A stretch of 64,000 nt of DNA. It comes from Lentzea nigeriaca (GTDB lineage Bacteria; Actinomycetota; Actinomycetes; Mycobacteriales; Pseudonocardiaceae). Made by a program: the position numbers and the translations under genes. Of this stretch, positions 27,244 to 36,279 are shown in pieces. Below the pieces are notes generated by a model, which did not search any database, had not been told where the DNA came from, and saw nothing but the letters and a program-made list of their open reading frames with translations. The stretch spans positions 1,302,001 through 1,366,000 of the forward strand of contig NZ_JAFBCX010000001.1 in NCBI RefSeq assembly GCF_016907955.1, read 5' to 3'. The stretch's first letter is position 1, and the number at the start of each line of letters is the position of its first letter.

Positions 27244-28170
27244 GTGAAGGCGTTGTTCGTGCGGCTCCGCCGATTCACCGGTGTGCGCGGGCTGATCGTG
27301 CTGTTTGCCGGCCTGACGGCCGGGCTCACCTTGCTCGCCATGGGCGGGTTGGAGAAGCTCAGCGGTGCGGGCGGCGTGCTCGGTATGGCGCTGAGCGCAC
27401 TCGTGATGATCGTGGTGGGTGCCGCCAAGTACCCGCGGTCCGCGGGTACGCCGTCGCACGAGCAGGTCGTGTCCGGGTTGCTGCGGGCCCGGAAGAAGTA
27501 CTGCCTCATCCTGCGGCCGTTCGGACAGGACGCCGAGATCGTGCTGCCGAGGACGGGGGCCAAACGCCGCACCGACGGTGGGCCCTTCACCCGCAACCTG
27601 ACCATGGAGCAGCTCGTCACTCGTGCCGCGCGCACGGTGCTCGACATGGACACCTACGGCATCGTCGACCAGCGCACCACGTTCGCCCCGCCGGGGCCGA
27701 TCCTGATGCGTGCCGCCGACGACGTGTGGCAGGAGGTCGTCCAGCGCCTCATCGGCCGCGCACACGTGATCGTGCTGATCCTGCCGCCGGACCGGGACTT
27801 CGGCGACGGTTTCGTCTGGGAGATCGAGCAGATCCGGCAGGCCGGGGCGACGTCGCGCGTCGTCATCGTGCTGCCGCCGTGCGACCAGGACACGGAGGCG
27901 TACGAGGCGGCACTGCGCCGCGCGTGCGTGCTGCTGGCGTTGCTGGACGGCGAACTCGACCACTTCAAGGTCCACGAATACGAGCTGACGCTGCCCAGCG
28001 GCACGCTGGTCATCCGGTCGACCGCTGACGGAGCGAAGTGGTGGCAGATCCAAGACCAGCACGCGGAGCGCACGATGCTCGGCCGTAGGCGCAGGACCGT
28101 GGTGGCAGATGTGACCTATCTCGAAGTACTCGAGGTGGCGTTGCTGGAGATCGACCACGAGCAGTCGTGA
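27244..28170 (+). CDS. Membrane-anchored protein of unknown function
   Basis: A 308-residue protein with two N-terminal membrane helices (about 16-36 and 42-62) and a 220-residue cytoplasmic domain. The domain has an alternating strand/helix look: KYCLILRPFGQDAEIVLP, then AHVIVLILPPDRDFGDGFVWEIEQIRQAG and SRVVIVLPPCDQD. The EIEQIRQAG helix between two hydrophobic strands recalls Rossmannoid or TIR-like sensor folds, but no diagnostic motif lets me name it. GTG 27244 is the start. It is monocistronic and 222 bases after the CoA-ligase gene. I do not recognise the family. Confidence 0.7.
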   Translation: MKALFVRLRRFTGVRGLIVLFAGLTAGLTLLAMGGLEKLSGAGGVLGMALSALVMIVVGAAKYPRSAGTPSHEQVVSGLLRARKKYCLILRPFGQDAEIVLPRTGAKRRTDGGPFTRNLTMEQLVTRAARTVLDMDTYGIVDQRTTFAPPGPILMRAADDVWQEVVQRLIGRAHVIVLILPPDRDFGDGFVWEIEQIRQAGATSRVVIVLPPCDQDTEAYEAALRRACVLLALLDGELDHFKVHEYELTLPSGTLVIRSTADGAKWWQIQDQHAERTMLGRRRRTVVADVTYLEVLEVALLEIDHEQS

Positions 28171-28380
28171 TCCGCAAGGGGAGGAGGTGCTGGTGCCCGG
28201 TTCCAGACCGACTGGGGCGAGAACCAGCAGCCTGCGGCCATCCGCGCGGCTTGTTTCTCGTCCTTCGTCGTGCCGGAGCCGGCGAGCGTGAACACAACGC
28301 GTTGGGGCGGATTGAGAGACCTGATCCGGTGAGCGGTGCGCGGACGCCCCGCGAAGGAGCTCGGTGCCGGCCTTCCACCA

Positions 28381-30723
28381 TCAACGGTCGGTGCCGTCTC
28401 GTTGCTCTTTGACCCAGGCGGCCATCTGAGTGCGATTGGACAGGCCGACCTTGGTCAGGATGTTCTCCACGTGGGTTTCCGCGGTGCGCGGAGCGATCAC
28501 CAGGCGGGCGGCGATCTCCTTGTTGGTGAGGCCCTCCGCGACCAGTTCGGCCACCTGTTGCTCGCGCCGGGTGAGAGTCCTCGCGAGACCGTCGGGTGAC
28601 GGCGTCGCCCGAGGCGTCTCGTTCAGGGCGTACTCGTTCGCCTCTGCCAAGCTCAGGCCCAGGCCGCGCTGGAACGCGGTCTGGAACGCCTGCTCGCCCA
28701 GCGCGGCACGTGTCCGCTGCTCGCATATTTCGTGGTATCCGAGCAAGTGGGGGGATTTCGCCGGGGACGCGTCGGTGGCGTGCCAGCGTTCCGCCGCGGC
28801 GCCGAGCAGGGTCGCGGCGCGACGGGGATCCGGTCCGTCCGCCTCGATCCAGGCAAGGGCTTCCAGACACCAGGCGGCGCCGAGCAGGTCATCGAGCGGG
28901 CGCTTCAGACGCAGGCTCTGCTGCACCAACCCGACTGCCTGTCGTGGGTGGCCCTGTTGCCACAACGCCAGTCCGAGAACCCACAGCGAGATCGACCGGT
29001 ACCACACCTCGCCACGGGGTTCGGTGATCGCAAGTGCCTCTTCGTGGCAGGCCAGTGCTCGAGCGGGATCTCCGAGGCCTTCGCTGGCCAGCGCGAGCGC
29101 GAGCAGGGCTTCGAGCAACATGAGCACGTCGTCCGTACCGCGATAGGCGTCGACCGCGGCTTTCAGGAGTACGACCGCGCGGTCGAGGTCACCCTGGAAC
29201 ATCGCGAGGTACCCCGAGGCGAGCCCGGACATCGCCGACGTCGAGGCATCGTTCAACTGCTCGGCGAGTTGCTGCTCCTCGCCCACCAGCGTCGACGCGG
29301 CAGCGATGTCGCTCTGGTGCCCGGCCAGCATGCTCGCGGCGTAGAGGGCACGGGCGAGGTCAGCACTCGGGTGCGTCCGCAGAGCCAGGGCACGGTTGAG
29401 CCAGTACCGGCCCTCGGTGAGCAGCCCGCGGCCGAACCAGTACGGGTACAGGGACGCGGCCATGCGCAGCGCGGCCGCGGACTCACCTGGTTCCACCAGA
29501 CAGAACTCCAGCGCGGCCCGAATGTTGGGATACATCCGTCTCAGGCGGGCGAACCAGTCCACCTGCCGGTGACTGATCCACTCGGTTTCCGCTTGCGCCA
29601 CCAGCACGGCGTACCAATCCCGATGCTGCCGGGCCAACGCGATGTCCTGTCCTGATTCCCGCAGCTTGTCCTGACCGAATTCGCGGATCGTGTCCAACAG
29701 CCGATACCGCACCACCGCGCCGTCGTTCTCGTGGATCACGATCGACTTGTCCACCAGGCAGCTCACCAGGTCGAGCACATCACCCGACGCGAGGTCGCCA
29801 CCGGCACAGACACTCTCGGCGGCCTCCAGCTCGAAACCACCGGCGAAAACGGTCAGCCGAGCCCACAACAGCTGTTCCGCGCGGGTGCACAGCCCGTAGC
29901 TCCAGTCGATGCATGCCCGCAGGGTGCGGTGCCGGTCCGGGGTTCCGCGCAGACTGACGCCCAAGATCCGGAACCTGTCGGACAGGCGGTGCAGAATCTC
30001 GTCCGGTGAGAGTGCCCGCAACCAGACGGCGGCCAGTTCGATCCCCAGCGGCAGCCCTTCCAACCGGCGGCAGATCTCCGCGACCACGCCAGCGTTGCCG
30101 GACGTGAGGCAGAAGCCCGGAACCACTGCCCCGGCGCGCTCTGTGAACAGAGCCACCGCTTCGAACCGAGCCGCCTGTCGCACGGTGGGTGGCCGTCCTG
30201 AGTCCGGCTCAGGCGTCGGCAGCGGCGGCACCTGACGCGTGAGCTCGCCGCCGATGCGCAGCGGTTCCCGACTGGTGGCCAGCACCCACAACTCCGGACA
30301 GGATCGCAGCAGCGCATCGCCCAGCTTCGCGACCGCGTCCACCACGTGCCCGCAGTTGTCCAGTACCAGCAGCACGTGCCGCTCAGCCAGGTGCTCCGTC
30401 AGTCTCGCGACCGGCGTCGACGACTCGCCCAGCGGGCCTTGCTCCCTCAGGCCGAAGGCGTCCGCGACGGCGTGCTCCACCAGCGCCGGATCCTGCACCT
30501 CACCCAGTTCGACCAGCCAGACCCCGTCGTCGAAGGCTCGCTGAAGCTGCGTGGCCACCCGCAGCGCAAGGCGGGACTTGCCGACACCCCCGACTCCGGT
30601 CAACGTCACCAGCCGAGAGGCCGACAGCATCTGCTTGGTCTCGGCCACCTCACGCCGACGGCCCACAAAACTGGTGAGCTCCAGGGGGAGGTTCCCGGCC
30701 TTGCCCGGCGCAGTGGGGGACAT
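28381..30723 (-). CDS. LuxR-family regulator with NB-ARC-like ATPase and TPR region
   Basis: A 780-residue signal-transduction ATPase regulator. N-terminal ATPase: Walker A GVGGVGKS (residues 43-50), Walker B VLLVLDNCGHV, sensor WVLATSREPLRI and the GLPLGIELAAVWLRAL motif. The middle (about 380-690) is TPR-like. The LuxR-type HTH is at 717-780 (LTRREQQVAELVAEGLTNKEIAARLVIAPRTAETHV). Such proteins act as ATP-dependent transcription activators in actinomycetes, often of secondary metabolism. ATG 30723 is clear. No neighbouring gene is an evident target. Confidence 0.9.
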   Translation of the reverse strand: MSPTAPGKAGNLPLELTSFVGRRREVAETKQMLSASRLVTLTGVGGVGKSRLALRVATQLQRAFDDGVWLVELGEVQDPALVEHAVADAFGLREQGPLGESSTPVARLTEHLAERHVLLVLDNCGHVVDAVAKLGDALLRSCPELWVLATSREPLRIGGELTRQVPPLPTPEPDSGRPPTVRQAARFEAVALFTERAGAVVPGFCLTSGNAGVVAEICRRLEGLPLGIELAAVWLRALSPDEILHRLSDRFRILGVSLRGTPDRHRTLRACIDWSYGLCTRAEQLLWARLTVFAGGFELEAAESVCAGGDLASGDVLDLVSCLVDKSIVIHENDGAVVRYRLLDTIREFGQDKLRESGQDIALARQHRDWYAVLVAQAETEWISHRQVDWFARLRRMYPNIRAALEFCLVEPGESAAALRMAASLYPYWFGRGLLTEGRYWLNRALALRTHPSADLARALYAASMLAGHQSDIAAASTLVGEEQQLAEQLNDASTSAMSGLASGYLAMFQGDLDRAVVLLKAAVDAYRGTDDVLMLLEALLALALASEGLGDPARALACHEEALAITEPRGEVWYRSISLWVLGLALWQQGHPRQAVGLVQQSLRLKRPLDDLLGAAWCLEALAWIEADGPDPRRAATLLGAAAERWHATDASPAKSPHLLGYHEICEQRTRAALGEQAFQTAFQRGLGLSLAEANEYALNETPRATPSPDGLARTLTRREQQVAELVAEGLTNKEIAARLVIAPRTAETHVENILTKVGLSNRTQMAAWVKEQRDGTDR

Positions 30724-30879
30724 GACACCTTCACCTGACCAAGTTTGCTACTCGATCTTCGAGTGCCCAATCGAATCCAGACGCTGTCCGCAACACTAAC
30801 CGCTGTACCGGCGGCGTACGAGTGGAGCTCGCCCGCGGACGACCAGGCGTTACCGCACAGCCGCAGACAGGCGGCAGGC

Positions 30880-31034
30880 GTGCCGTGGAACACGGCGCTC
30901 CCGCGGAACTGGGCGCCGACGAACACGGCGACCTCGCCGAAGCGGGCGTGGTGGAACACGGCGCCCACCGAACTGGGCGTGCTGAACTGGGCGTCCCCGT
31001 CGAACTGGGCGCCGACGAACTGGCTCGACCGCAC
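30880..31034 (-). pseudogene. Pentapeptide-repeat protein remnant
   Basis: The minus strand reads VRSSQFVGAQFDGDAQFS, GAVFHHARFGEVAVFVG and AQFRGSAVFHG, i.e. about nine A(x)Fxx pentapeptides of the actinobacterial type, then turns into non-repetitive sequence overlapping the start of the LuxR gene in another frame. The GTG at 31034 follows a purine-rich stretch, so a short peptide might still be made, but the remainder of the protein is missing. It is most likely the remains of a truncated gene. Confidence 0.55.
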
Positions 31035-31291
31035 TGCCCTCTTCCTTCAGCAGCACCTCGCCGCGTCCTGAAAGGGAACATTGAGCCGTGACCGACCGAC
31101 GGTCAACTCGTCGGCCCCCGCACAGGGCGACCATCGCCGGCGGAATCGCTCGTGCCGCACCGCAGTGCCGATTTTCTTGCAATAGCTGCGTCGCTGATGC
31201 TTTGGCCTCGATCGTCGGCGACAAGGGGCGGGACCTCGGGAGGTCAGGGCCACCTCCTCGCCGGAGGGGAGCGGGCTGCGGAGTCAGACCA

Positions 31292-31342
31292 TTGGACGAC
31301 AACAATAGTCCACTATAGACTGGGTATTTGTCCATAATGGAC
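31292..31342. promoter_or_regulatory. Cluster of TGGAC/GTCCA half-sites with one palindrome
   Basis: GTCCATAATGGAC (31330-31342) is a perfect palindrome with a one-base centre. Two more half-sites, TTGGAC (31292) and GTCCAC (31309), form a looser inverted pair. The stretch is AT-rich compared with the window. It lies between the M1 peptidase stop and the pentapeptide remnant. A regulator site is plausible; the target is unclear. Confidence 0.35.
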
Positions 31343-31443
31343 TTTGTGACCCCTTCTGGGCAGCTGGCACGCCGGTCGTCAACGGTATTTCCAAGATCAT
31401 TCTGTCGGGAGGGCTGGGTGTTCTGGCACTCCACGGGTGTCCG

Positions 31444-32805
31444 TCAGGGCTTCGAACCGCCGGGCCACAGGTACGCGTCCGCAGGCACCGTCGTGCCGCG
31501 GAACCAGGCCTGGAAGAACCCGTCGAGGTCCCTTCCGCTGATCTGCTCGGCGAGTTGCTCGAACTGCGGCCAGGAGACGAACTGCTGATGGTTCTGTTGC
31601 GCCCACTGCCGGAGCAGGCTGCCGAACGCTTCGTCGCCGATCTGCTTGTGCAGCGCGTGCAGTGCCAACGGACCTCGATCGTACGCGGCGAAACCTGGCC
31701 GCTCACCGGGCTTGTACAGCGCGTTCTGCCAGAAGGCCGCGTCGGTCTTCCTGGCGTTCACGATGTCCCGGAACCGTGCGTCGAGGTCGACGCCGTCGAT
31801 GGATTCTTCCCACATCCACGTGCTGTGGGAGGCGAAGCACTCCGACAGGCAGGCGTCTTCGGGCGAGCGGTGAGCCGCGGAGACGCCGTACCACTGGTGC
31901 GCCTGCTCGTGCACGACCTGCAGGAGGTCCATGTACTTGCTGCCGGCACCGAGGTAGACCGGACGCGTCTGGGGGGACGTGCCGGGACCGTCCTCGTTCA
32001 CGTGGACGAAGACGTTGCCGGCTGAGCTGAACGGGTAGGGCCCGTAGCGGCCGGTCAGGAAGTCGAGAATCTGAGGTGTGCGGTCCGCCAGCGGTTTCGC
32101 CTTGTCCCGCAGGCCGGGCGCGTAGGCGTGGACGACCGGGGTGCCGTCCGCGAGTGTCGTCCGCTCGACGGTGAACCTGTCGATCGACACCGCGAGGTGA
32201 GCGGGAGCGACCTCCGTCTCGTGCCACTGGAAGGTGTTCGGCTCGGTAGACCTCTCCTCGCGGCCGACGGCGACGACGGACCAGCCGGCCGGCGCTGTCG
32301 CGGTCAGGCGGAACTCTGCCTTGTCCTGGTCGTCGCCGACCGGGAACCACGCGGAGGCGTCTCCCTCGAACGCGCTCGCCCCGCCCGACTCGGTCGGCAG
32401 CCACCCGTCGCCGGGCTTGCCCTCGTAGTCGACGCGGATCCGGAACGCCGTCCCGCCGGCGATCCGCTTCGCCGGTGAGATGGCGAGGTTCTCATCGCCG
32501 TTCTGGACGAACGACCGTGCCGCCATCCCGTTCACGGTGACGGCGCTGGCCTCAGGTCCCCGCAGCCGCAGCGTGATCTCGTCCAACGCCGTGCCCGCGG
32601 TCGCGGTGATCATCGCGGAGCCGCGCAGGAGGCTTTCGCCCGGCTGGTAGTCGATCGTCAGGTCGTAGGCGGTGATGTCGACCGGGCCGCCCTGCGGCGC
32701 CGCGGTGGTCGTGGTCTCGCTCCACGCCAGCAGGCCGGCGATCACGGCGGTTGTGGCGGGCAGCCTCCAGCGGAGGCCGAAAGTCAGTGGTCGGGTGTTC
32801 TTCAC
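31444..32805 (-). CDS. Secreted M1-family zinc metallopeptidase
   Basis: A 453-residue exported peptidase, about half the length of full aminopeptidase N: only the N-terminal beta domain and thermolysin-like catalytic domain are present. Zinc site: His299-Glu300-His303 in VVHEQAHQW, with Glu322 (LSECFASHS) exactly 18 residues after, the M1 signature HExxH-x18-E. The signal region is RWRLPATTAVIAGLLAWSET. The exopeptidase motif GAMEN is not seen in its usual form, so specificity may differ. GTG 32805 has GGAG six bases upstream. It follows the SGNH lipoprotein gene by 56 bases. Confidence 0.88.
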   Translation of the reverse strand: MKNTRPLTFGLRWRLPATTAVIAGLLAWSETTTTAAPQGGPVDITAYDLTIDYQPGESLLRGSAMITATAGTALDEITLRLRGPEASAVTVNGMAARSFVQNGDENLAISPAKRIAGGTAFRIRVDYEGKPGDGWLPTESGGASAFEGDASAWFPVGDDQDKAEFRLTATAPAGWSVVAVGREERSTEPNTFQWHETEVAPAHLAVSIDRFTVERTTLADGTPVVHAYAPGLRDKAKPLADRTPQILDFLTGRYGPYPFSSAGNVFVHVNEDGPGTSPQTRPVYLGAGSKYMDLLQVVHEQAHQWYGVSAAHRSPEDACLSECFASHSTWMWEESIDGVDLDARFRDIVNARKTDAAFWQNALYKPGERPGFAAYDRGPLALHALHKQIGDEAFGSLLRQWAQQNHQQFVSWPQFEQLAEQISGRDLDGFFQAWFRGTTVPADAYLWPGGSKP

Positions 32806-32861
32806 GTCTGGCTCCTCAACGTTCGTCAGCGGGACTGTCGGGCAGGGCCTGACCTGGCCGG

Positions 32862-33617
32862 TCAGCACTGTGCGAAGTGCCTGTCGGCGGACCACCCGGC
32901 ATTCGCCCACTTCTGCGGGTCGGCGGGGGAGAAGCCTGGGTACATCTGCTTCAGCTCGCCCAGCAGCCACTGCGTGAACCGCGCCGCGCCCTGCGGGCAG
33001 GTGTGGATGCCGTCGGCGCTGCGGTCGGCCTTGCCGTCCTTGCGCTGCTCGTAGGACTTGCCCCACACGGCGCCGGCGTCGAGCAGGACGGCCTGGCCGG
33101 ATGAAGCGTCCACAACGGACTTGGCGACGGCCGGCATGCGGTCGAGTTCGGCCAGGTGCGGCCGGTAGAAGTCGTCGGGCCTGATCGGTGGGGCGGTGAC
33201 CAGCACGAGCTTCGCGCCGCCGGCGGTCACCGCCCGCAGCAGCTTCTGGTAGCCCGCGCGCTGCTCGTCCTCCGCACCCCAGTCGTAGGTGGTCAGCTGG
33301 TGGATCACGACGGAGGCCCTGGCCGAGCTGATCTGCTCGGCGATCTTCGGCCAGCTCTCCGCCGAAAAGGGGCCCACGACGTTGCCGCCGCCCTCGGCCG
33401 CGATCGACTGGAACTCGACGTGGCCCGCCTGGAACGCGGCCTTCAGCGGCAGCGCCTCACCGACGGCGATCGAGTCACCACCGAAGAGCACCTTGCCCAG
33501 GCCCTGGCCGGACCGCTCCCCGGCAGTGGTCGTGGCAGGGCCGGGGTCGGAGGAGCAGGCGGCGCTCAGCAGGACCAGTGCGGCCAGGCCTAGCGCGAGA
33601 GTTCGTGGCTTGGTCAT
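32862..33617 (-). CDS. SGNH/GDSL-like hydrolase lipoprotein
   Basis: A 251-residue exported protein. Signal peptide with lipobox LLSAAC (TLALGLAALVLLSAACSS) indicates a membrane-anchored lipoprotein. Block I is FGGDSIAVGEAL with candidate Ser; block V is ADGIHTCPQGAARF with Asp and His. These resemble the SGNH domain used for esterase or acetyl-transfer chemistry on surface polymers. ATG 33617 is the only good start. Divergent from the response-regulator gene with 114 bases between, and probably co-transcribed with the metallopeptidase. Confidence 0.75.
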   Translation of the reverse strand: MTKPRTLALGLAALVLLSAACSSDPGPATTTAGERSGQGLGKVLFGGDSIAVGEALPLKAAFQAGHVEFQSIAAEGGGNVVGPFSAESWPKIAEQISSARASVVIHQLTTYDWGAEDEQRAGYQKLLRAVTAGGAKLVLVTAPPIRPDDFYRPHLAELDRMPAVAKSVVDASSGQAVLLDAGAVWGKSYEQRKDGKADRSADGIHTCPQGAARFTQWLLGELKQMYPGFSPADPQKWANAGWSADRHFAQC

Positions 33618-33731
33618 GGACTCGACCGTGCCTGGCCCACGTCCCGGTGGCTGCGCTGTCGTGTCGCGGTTGTGTCGCAGGGGCCGCGGGGCGGGCGGCG
33701 TACGGGTGATCTTCTGTCCATACTGGGCGCT

Positions 33732-34406
33732 GTGGCTGTGATTCTGCTCGTCGAGGACGATCCGCTGGTCCGCAGGGGCCTCGAGCTCGCGCTGAGCAGG
33801 CTGGGACACGAGGTGGGCACCGCGCCGACCGGTGAGGAAGGAGTCGAGGCCTTCCGTTCGTCCAGACCGGACCTGGTGGTGCTGGACCTGATGCTGCCGG
33901 GTATCGACGGCTTCGAGGTGTGCCGCCGGATCCGTGCCGTCAGCGAGACACCGGTGATCATGTTGACCGCCCGCGGCGACGACTTCGACGTCGTCAGCGG
34001 ACTGGCCGCGGGGGCGGACGACTACGTCGTGAAGCCGGCGAAGCCGACCGTGCTGGACGCGCGGATCCGCGCGGTGCTGCGCCGCACCTCCGGCACGGGC
34101 GAGGAGGTCCGGGCGCACGGTGATCTGCGGATCGACACGACCGGCCTCACGGTGTCGCTGCGCGACGAGCAGGTGTCGTTGACACCGACCGAGTTGCGGT
34201 TGCTGCTGACGCTGACGCGGGCGCCTGGCCGGGTGTTCAGCAGGGAGCAGCTGCTGCAGGAGGTGTGGGAGCACGACTACCTCGGTGACTCGCGGCTGGT
34301 CGACAACTGCGTGCAGCGGTTGCGCGCGAAGATCGAGACCGACGCGGCGGCGCCGAGGTACGTGCAGACGGTGCGCGGGTTCGGCTACCGGTTCGGGCCC
34401 CTGTGA
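33732..34406 (+). CDS. OmpR/PhoB-family response regulator
   Basis: A 224-residue response regulator. Receiver (1-118): acidic pair VEDDP, phospho-acceptor Asp52 in [12 protein letters not shown], Thr in MLTARGDD and Lys in YVVKPAKP. C-terminal winged helix with [30 protein letters not shown] and [17 protein letters not shown] 33732 is chosen because it starts directly at the first receiver strand. It overlaps the kinase gene by four bases, and that kinase is its cognate sensor. It may control the divergent SGNH-peptidase pair, but no site is proven. Confidence 0.92.
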   Translation: MAVILLVEDDPLVRRGLELALSRLGHEVGTAPTGEEGVEAFRSSRPDLVVLDLMLPGIDGFEVCRRIRAVSETPVIMLTARGDDFDVVSGLAAGADDYVVKPAKPTVLDARIRAVLRRTSGTGEEVRAHGDLRIDTTGLTVSLRDEQVSLTPTELRLLLTLTRAPGRVFSREQLLQEVWEHDYLGDSRLVDNCVQRLRAKIETDAAAPRYVQTVRGFGYRFGPL

Positions 34407-35809
34407 TCGGACGGCGGTGGCGCGGCGGGCTTCGCCCTCGGCTGCTGGCGGCGTTCGTGGCGGTGACCGCGCTCGGCGCGACCGCGGCGGCGTGGTCCAG
34501 TGCCGGATCGGCGAGCACCGCCTTGGTCGAGTCGTCCCAGCGGCGCCTCGTGGAGACCGTCACGAGCCAGATCACCGCGGTCGCACCGGGGCTCACCTAT
34601 CCGCCGGGGCAGGACGCGCTGGAGCTGCTGCGCGCCGCGGTGAGTCCGAACGGCGTGGTCACCTACGGCGGCCTCCGTTCCGCCGACGGTCCTGACCTGA
34701 TCACGGACTCCCTGCGCAACGCCGTGCGCACGGGTGGACGGCTGGTCTCCCAGCGGATCGAGGCCGAGGGCAGGCCGTGGCTGTTGATCGGCACGCCGGT
34801 GATGATCACCGCGGTCGACGGCGCGCGCGCCCCGTCCGGGATCGAGGTGTACGTCGCCCGCGACCTCACCGCCGTCGACGACGAGATCAACGGCATGGCG
34901 AGGAACGCGGGGCTCACCGCCGGACTGGCACTTCCGCTGGCGGTGCTGCTCGCGTTGCTGGCCGCGTCGAGCGTGCTGCGCCCGGTGCGGCGTCTTCGTG
35001 ACACCGCGCGCAGGCTCGCGGCGGGTGACCTCCGGGCGAGGTCGCGGCCGCGGGGTTCGGACGAGCTGGCCGACCTGACGGTGACGATCAACGAGATGGC
35101 CGCGTCGGTGCAGTCGTCGATGACGGCGATGCGGCGGATGCAGGCCGACGCCAAGAGGTTCGCGGCGGACGTGTCGCACGAGCTGCGGACGCCGTTGAGC
35201 ACGCTGACCGCCGTGGTCGAGGTGCTGTCCATGAGCGCCGACCGGATGGAACCGGACGCGCGGGAGTCGGCGCAGCTCGCGATCACCGAGACCCAGCGCC
35301 TGGTGACGCTGGTCGAGGACCTGATGGAGGTGTCGCGGTTCGACGCGGGCACCGCCGAGCTGCGGGTGGAGGACGTGAACGTCACCACCGCGGTGCGCCA
35401 GTGCCTGCGGGCGCGATCGTGGCTCGGCAGGGTCGAGCTGGTGGCACCGGACGAGGTGGCCGCAAGGCTCGACCGGCGAAGGCTGGACGTGGTGGTGGCG
35501 AATCTCGTCGGCAACGCGCTGCGGCACGGCGCGCCCCCGGTACGCGTCATCGTCTCCGCTTCCGGCGTCGAGGTCCGGATCGAGGTCGTGGACAGCGGAC
35601 CCGGCATCGTGGAGCACGTGCTGCCACACGTCTTCGACCGCTTCTACAAGGCGGACGCGGCCCGTGCCCGCACCCCGGGAAGCGGGTTGGGGCTCGCGAT
35701 CGCGATGGAGAACGCCCGCCTGCACGGAGGCGATCTGACCGTGAGCAACCGGGAGTCCGGCGGAGCGAGGTTCGTGCTGCGACTGCCCGGAGAAGCGGGG
35801 CGAAGGTGA
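34403..35809 (+). CDS. Sensor histidine kinase
   Basis: A 468-residue membrane kinase. TM1 at about 12-33, extracellular sensor loop of about 135 residues, TM2 near 170-192 ([20 protein letters not shown]), HAMP, then HisKA with phospho-His259 in [14 protein letters not shown] and HATPase with [15 protein letters not shown] (N box), [11 protein letters not shown] (G1) and [18 protein letters not shown] (G2). It phosphorylates the upstream response regulator. A small lipoprotein gene overlaps its end, so the system resembles CseABC/AfsQ-type three-component modules that watch the cell envelope. Confidence 0.92.
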   Translation: MIGRRWRGGLRPRLLAAFVAVTALGATAAAWSSAGSASTALVESSQRRLVETVTSQITAVAPGLTYPPGQDALELLRAAVSPNGVVTYGGLRSADGPDLITDSLRNAVRTGGRLVSQRIEAEGRPWLLIGTPVMITAVDGARAPSGIEVYVARDLTAVDDEINGMARNAGLTAGLALPLAVLLALLAASSVLRPVRRLRDTARRLAAGDLRARSRPRGSDELADLTVTINEMAASVQSSMTAMRRMQADAKRFAADVSHELRTPLSTLTAVVEVLSMSADRMEPDARESAQLAITETQRLVTLVEDLMEVSRFDAGTAELRVEDVNVTTAVRQCLRARSWLGRVELVAPDEVAARLDRRRLDVVVANLVGNALRHGAPPVRVIVSASGVEVRIEVVDSGPGIVEHVLPHVFDRFYKADAARARTPGSGLGLAIAMENARLHGGDLTVSNRESGGARFVLRLPGEAGRR

Positions 35810-36279
35810 AACGGATCCTCCTGACGATCGTGCTGCTGGCCGCGGGATGCGGTGTGCAGCCGTCCGGCATCGTCGACGGCGGTGAGGCGCCGACCGGTGT
35901 CGCCGCGGGAACGACCCTCTACTTCGTCGACGCAGCGGGCGAGCTCCGGCCCACGACCCGGCGGACCGAGCGGCTCGGCACGGTCTCCGAGGCGCTGTCG
36001 CTGTTGATGACCGGGCCGGGCAGGGACCCGTCGCATCACACCGAGATCGCTGAGACCCCGACGCCGAGAGTCGTCGTCTCCACCAAGGCGAACCTGATCC
36101 AGGTGATGTTGCCGCTGACCGCCGAGGACGTGACGCCACGGGGCATCGACCAGATCGTCTGCACCGCGCTGGGTGTGCACGTGCAGAGCGGCGGCGCGCG
36201 GACGATGAAGGTGCAGGTCCGCTTCACGCAACCGGCTCCGGCGTCGGAGGCCGAGCGGACCTGCCCGCTCATCAGATGA
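35806..36279 (+). CDS. GerMN-like lipoprotein linked to the two-component system
   Basis: A 157-residue lipoprotein: [15 protein letters not shown] gives a signal peptide with lipobox LAAGC (Cys15). The mature part, [37 protein letters not shown] and a C-terminal beta segment, resembles the GerMN/LpqB sporulation domain. GTG overlaps the kinase stop, so it is made with the kinase and may modulate it from outside the membrane. Its stop touches the stop of the convergent acyltransferase gene with no gap. Confidence 0.75.
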   Translation: MKRILLTIVLLAAGCGVQPSGIVDGGEAPTGVAAGTTLYFVDAAGELRPTTRRTERLGTVSEALSLLMTGPGRDPSHHTEIAETPTPRVVVSTKANLIQVMLPLTAEDVTPRGIDQIVCTALGVHVQSGGARTMKVQVRFTQPAPASEAERTCPLIR

